A stretch of DNA of 10,067 nt, from NCBI GenBank assembly GCA_017620795.1, contig JAGAUM010000061.1:1-10067 (forward strand), in the 5' to 3' direction. Below, in pieces: positions 6,923 through 10,067 of this stretch. The notes below the pieces were generated by a model. The model saw only the letters and a program-made list of their open reading frames with translations, ran no database searches and was not told where the DNA came from. Both the position numbers and the translations under genes were made by a program. Within the stretch, counting starts at the first letter, position 1. Every line of letters starts with the position of its first letter. Source of the DNA: Clostridia bacterium (lineage in GTDB: Bacteria; Bacillota; Clostridia; RGIG8785).

Positions 6923-7765
6923 TTAGTCGTCGTAACGAGCCATTAAATCTTCCAGCATTTTCTTTGCCATCAAGATATCCTTTTTCTGCTCCTCACCGTG
7001 AATCTCACGCTCGATGGTAATGGGGCCTTTATAGCCGATTTCATGGAGACGGTCGATGAAAGCAGGATAGTTTACATGGCCCTGACCCAGCGGTACTTCA
7101 TCGTTAAAGTGCCAGGGATCAACGGGGTAGAGGTAGTCCTTGCCGTGGATGTTGCGGACATACTGACCAAAGACCAGCAACGCGTCAACGGGGTTTCCCT
7201 TACCATAAGCAATCAGGTTGGCAGGGTCTAAGTTGATACCCAAGTTGTCAGTACCGATTGCCTGAATGGTACGGAGCAGGGTGGTGGGGGTTTCTTGTCC
7301 CGTTTCAAACAGGAAATTGATGCCCAAGTTCTTGCAGTAGTTCTCCAGATCTTTCAGGCAAGCAACCAACGAACGCCATTCTGCGGTGTTGGGGGTTTCG
7401 GGGATGAAACCAACGTGGGTAATCATGTCGGTAGTACCCAGACGGACGGCATAGTGTGCGCCCTTCTTTAACTGACGCAGACGGTCTGCACGGTAGGTTT
7501 CGGGAACCAGACCCAGGGTTAAGGGACCATCGTAGAAGTTCCATTCCTGAGGACCGTCCCAACCGCACCAGAATGCACTGATTTCAATGTCGTACTTCTT
7601 GCAGTATTCCAAAGCAATTTCCGCATTCTCCTCGGTCATTAAGTCCTCATTAAAAGTACAAAGCTGGCAGGAGTGTAAACCCAGTTCGTGGAGCTTTTTA
7701 AACTCATTGATGTACCGCTCACGGTCAGCGTAAATGCTGATTAAAGCACCGATTTTGTTATTCAT
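6923..7765 (-). CDS. Sugar phosphate isomerase/epimerase-like TIM barrel (280 aa)
   Basis: The length and motif order fit the xylose-isomerase-like TIM-barrel superfamily (AP endonuclease 2 type): an N-terminal GLHSCQL strand (29-35), H117 in THVGF, E154 in FLFETGQE, D180 in LGINLDPAN, H207 in NIHGKD, and E252 in ITIEREIHGEE. The Glu, Asp, His and final Glu are the usual divalent-metal ligands, so a metal-dependent keto-sugar isomerase or epimerase is expected; the substrate cannot be read from the sequence. There is no signal peptide, so it is cytoplasmic. AAGGAGGG lies six to seven bases before the ATG. It has its own promoter and terminator but sits between the two surface beta-helix genes and diverges from the second, suggesting a role in the same sugar pathway. 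Some relatives are annotated as hydroxypyruvate isomerase or inosose dehydratase. Confidence 0.88.
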   Translation of the reverse strand: MNNKIGALISIYADRERYINEFKKLHELGLHSCQLCTFNEDLMTEENAEIALEYCKKYDIEISAFWCGWDGPQEWNFYDGPLTLGLVPETYRADRLRQLKKGAHYAVRLGTTDMITHVGFIPETPNTAEWRSLVACLKDLENYCKNLGINFLFETGQETPTTLLRTIQAIGTDNLGINLDPANLIAYGKGNPVDALLVFGQYVRNIHGKDYLYPVDPWHFNDEVPLGQGHVNYPAFIDRLHEIGYKGPITIEREIHGEEQKKDILMAKKMLEDLMARYDD

Positions 7766-7792
7766 AAGTATCCCTCCTTATTTCTTACATTC

Positions 7793-7821
7793 ATTATAAG
7801 CACAAAATGCAAAAAAGTCCA
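7793..7821 (-). promoter_or_regulatory. Promoter of the isomerase gene
   Basis: The minus strand has TATAAT (7798-7793) and, exactly 17 bases upstream, TGGACT (7821-7816), a four-of-six match to the -35 consensus. The weaker -35 box suggests it may depend on an activator. An inverted copy of the ATTTTGTG element falls within its spacer. Confidence 0.6.
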
Positions 7822-7862
7822 GTATTATTTTGTGACATTTTGATAGTATTTTGTGATGTTTT
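7801..7862. repeat. ATTTTGTG repeats: candidate operator shared by divergent promoters
   Basis: Two direct copies, TATTTTGTGACATTTT (7826-7841) and TATTTTGTGATGTTTT (7847-7862), differ at two positions and are offset by 21 bases, about two helical turns. The core ATTTTGTG recurs in inverted orientation as CACAAAAT at 7801-7808. The direct pair lies between the two divergent -35 boxes; the inverted copy lies in the minus promoter's spacer. Such spacing suits a transcription factor bound to one DNA face, for example an AraC-type activator. No regulator gene is visible in the window. Confidence 0.5.
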
Positions 7863-7874
7863 ATGTTATGACGT

Positions 7875-7903
7875 TTGACAGGACGGGAAGGGTTTGCTAT
7901 AAT
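7875..7903 (+). promoter_or_regulatory. Perfect-consensus promoter of the second SLH/beta-helix gene
   Basis: TTGACA (7875-7880), a spacer of exactly 17 bases, and TATAAT (7898-7903) with an upstream TG at the extended -10 position. The ribosome site AGGAGGG (7912-7918) precedes the ATG at 7924, leaving a 5' leader of about a dozen bases. Confidence 0.9.
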
Positions 7904-7923
7904 GCAATCATAGGAGGGATAGA

Positions 7924-10067
7924 ATGAAAAAACTGTGTTGTGTAATTCTTACATTATTATTGGTATTCAGCATGGTGCCTGCTTTTGGCGCCAATGTGGA
8001 ATTTGCCGACTTAAACGGCCACTGGGCAAGAAGCTATGTCCTGCCTTTGGCGCAAGACGGTGTTATTTCGGGTAAAGCGCCTGGGGTCTTTGACCCGGAG
8101 GCAAACATCACCCGTGCAGAGTTTGTGACCCTGGTTGCCAAGCTCACCAACTTACATCCCGACGAGGCATCGCCTTATGGGGATGTTTCAGAGGGTGCCT
8201 GGTTTGCCCCCACCATCTCTGCCGCCAAGGCTTACGGCGTCATTGATGAAAACCTGGTTGTAGGTGGCAACTTCAGTCCTGATGCACCTATTACCCGTGA
8301 AGAAATGACCTCGGTCATTGTTCGTTTAGCGGAAGAAATTCGTGGTGCTCTTTTAAATAAGAAAGAAGGCTTTACCGATGCTTCCACCTTTGCAGGCTGG
8401 ACGGCAGAGTACATTGCCAAAGCCGCAGGGGAAGGTATCGTCACCGGTAACCCCGACGGCAGTTTTAATGCCAAAGGCAACGCTACCCGTGCGGAAGCCG
8501 CGGTCATGATTAAGCGGTTCCGTGACCTTTTAAATAAGGCGCCCCGTAAGCTGGAAGCAGGGGAGTTCCATCCTGTTTATGACGCAGTGATTTATGAAGT
8601 AGACCTGCAAAAGATGATTAACGACGCTTACGCCGCAGGGCAAAAGTCTCTGACCTTGGACAAGGGTGCGTACCGCATCAAGGTTAGCTCCACAGGTGGT
8701 CATCTGACCTTACAGGATATGAAGGACTTTACCTTAGACGGCAACGGCTCCACCTTGCTTTGCCAGACCCCCAGCGCTTCGGGACTTTCTTTGGTGAACT
8801 GTGAAAATGTCACCGTCAAAAACTTAAATGTTGACTTTGAAAAGCTGACCATGATGCAACTGCGCGTCACCGCCGTCAACAAAGAGGACAAGTACATCGA
8901 AGTGGTCGTCCCCAACGGCTACCGCGATTATTTCGAGGACAAGTCGGGCTTTGCATCGGAAGCATACATGCAGCCCTACCGCGCAGACGGCTCTATCAAT
9001 ACCACCATCGACTCGGTTCAGATCATGAAGATGAACGGGTTTGAGTCTTTGGGCAATCGCAAATATCGCATCAACAGCGCGAAATACACCCAGATGGATA
9101 TTAAGGTAGGCGACTATTTTGCAGGTGGCCACAAGCAGGCAACCAAGGCAGGCAGTGGCTTTACCGATTGTAAAGAATGTGCCTTTATCAATGTCCATAT
9201 CTGGGGCGGTGCCGTTGGTGTTTACATGACCGACGGTTATGGTGGTCACCTGTTAGACGGCTTTGCTGTCGAACCAGGGCCCCGTCCTTTAGGCGCTATT
9301 GAAGACCGTTGCATGTCCACCATCGCCGATGCGGCACACATCCAGCGTCTGACCGTTGGCCCCACCATTCAAAACTCCCACTTTGCAGGCTCGGGCGATG
9401 ACGGCTTTAACTGCTACGGCGCTACCTCTCGTATCGATACGCGCAAGAACGATAAAGAGTTTGTGCTGGCACGTAGCACCAACTTCAGACCCGAAGTGGG
9501 CGACACCTTGAACATCTACACGGTAGCAGGCGATTTTTTAGGCGCAGGTAAGATTACCACCTCCGAGCTTTTGGAAGGCTACACCTCCAAAGAGGGACTG
9601 AAAGTGGACATGGGCGCTGCAGAATTCCGCGCGGCAGATTACTACCGCATCGTGCTGGATACTGAAATTAAGAACGTTGCCGCAGGGGCTTGGGTCGCCA
9701 ACGCCTCCAAAAACTGCAGCGGCTTTGTGATTCGCAACAACCTGTATGAAAACCTCCGTCCTCGTGGCATTTTAATTAAGGGATCGGACGGTTTGATTGA
9801 AGGCAACACCATCCGCAACTGTGCCGCCGCAGGCATCGTTCTGATGCCCGAGTTTGACTGGTTGGAAATGGACTATGTCAGAAATGTCACTGTTCGCAAC
9901 AACGTCGTAGACAACTGCGCTTCAGGCTATGGCAACTACGGTTCCATTCATGTCGAAGGCTATAACGATGGCTGGCATAACGAAAACCTCGTCTTTGAGG
10001 GCAACGTTATTTCCAACAGCCACGGTGAAGACTTCAAGCTGACCCACATCACCGGCGTCACCTTAAA
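7924..10067 (+). CDS. Second SLH-anchored beta-helix protein, paralogue, 3' end cut by window edge
   Basis: The frame is open from the ATG at 7924 to the right edge (714 codons, no stop). The layout copies the 771 aa protein: signal peptide cleaved near AFG-AN (residue 22), SLH domains at about 27-76, 85-138 and 149-202 (ITRAE, ITREE, ATRAE), then a right-handed beta-helix from about 218 onward. Shared landmarks are HPVYDAV against SPVYKGI, QDMKDFTLDGNGSTLL against EDMKDFTIDGNGATLL, GSGDDG (489-494), RGILIKG (614-620) and DWLE (645-648). By comparison roughly 50-60 residues are missing. It probably is a surface glycoside hydrolase or related enzyme of the GH110-like beta-helix type. Next to the shared Asp pair it reads FNCYG where the paralogue has VNVHG, so specificity may differ. 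Whether further genes follow cannot be seen. Confidence 0.86.
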   Translation, partial: MKKLCCVILTLLLVFSMVPAFGANVEFADLNGHWARSYVLPLAQDGVISGKAPGVFDPEANITRAEFVTLVAKLTNLHPDEASPYGDVSEGAWFAPTISAAKAYGVIDENLVVGGNFSPDAPITREEMTSVIVRLAEEIRGALLNKKEGFTDASTFAGWTAEYIAKAAGEGIVTGNPDGSFNAKGNATRAEAAVMIKRFRDLLNKAPRKLEAGEFHPVYDAVIYEVDLQKMINDAYAAGQKSLTLDKGAYRIKVSSTGGHLTLQDMKDFTLDGNGSTLLCQTPSASGLSLVNCENVTVKNLNVDFEKLTMMQLRVTAVNKEDKYIEVVVPNGYRDYFEDKSGFASEAYMQPYRADGSINTTIDSVQIMKMNGFESLGNRKYRINSAKYTQMDIKVGDYFAGGHKQATKAGSGFTDCKECAFINVHIWGGAVGVYMTDGYGGHLLDGFAVEPGPRPLGAIEDRCMSTIADAAHIQRLTVGPTIQNSHFAGSGDDGFNCYGATSRIDTRKNDKEFVLARSTNFRPEVGDTLNIYTVAGDFLGAGKITTSELLEGYTSKEGLKVDMGAAEFRAADYYRIVLDTEIKNVAAGAWVANASKNCSGFVIRNNLYENLRPRGILIKGSDGLIEGNTIRNCAAAGIVLMPEFDWLEMDYVRNVTVRNNVVDNCASGYGNYGSIHVEGYNDGWHNENLVFEGNVISNSHGEDFKLTHITGVTL

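Overview
The window looks like chromosomal DNA of an anaerobic, Gram-positive-type Clostridia (Bacillota), probably an uncultured gut or rumen lineage. The evidence is Shine-Dalgarno sites of the AGGAGG class, near-consensus vegetative promoters with 17-base spacers, three exported proteins that each carry a triplet of S-layer homology (SLH) domains, and a TIGR04076-type small protein. There is no rRNA, tRNA, CRISPR array, transposase or integrase. Coding density is high and no gap between genes exceeds about 160 bases. The lineage assignment is inference; the protein families rest on motifs read from the translations.

Layout, left to right. (1) Bases 1-1582, minus strand: a WG-repeat protein cut by the left edge, with a GTG start. 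(2) Bases 1695-1997, plus strand: a 100-residue TIGR04076-family protein, transcribed divergently from the WG gene from a strong promoter. (3) A bidirectional hairpin terminator at 2003-2038. (4) A probable three-gene minus-strand operon read from 6769 down to 2048: an SLH-anchored right-handed beta-helix protein (771 aa), an SLH-anchored beta-sandwich protein (407 aa), and, 4 bases after the latter's stop, a signal-less sialidase-like beta-propeller (375 aa). Its promoter is at 6801-6829. (5) A terminator at 6886-6916, then a minus-strand sugar-phosphate isomerase/epimerase-like TIM barrel (280 aa, 6923-7765). (6) A divergent regulatory region at 7766-7923 with direct repeats between two promoters. 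(7) Bases 7924-10067, plus strand: a second SLH plus beta-helix protein, paralogous to the 771 aa one and cut by the right edge after 714 codons.

Taken together, 2048-10067 reads as a Gram-positive glycan-utilisation locus. Two SLH-tethered beta-helix enzymes and one SLH-tethered putative glycan-binding protein sit at the cell surface. A cytoplasmic propeller and a TIM-barrel sugar isomerase could process imported products. The beta-helix domains look most like GH110-type alpha-galactosidases and related families, but the actual glycan is unknown. No transporter or dedicated regulator gene is visible, so either they lie outside the window or the locus is incomplete. The WG and TIGR04076 genes appear unrelated to this function.
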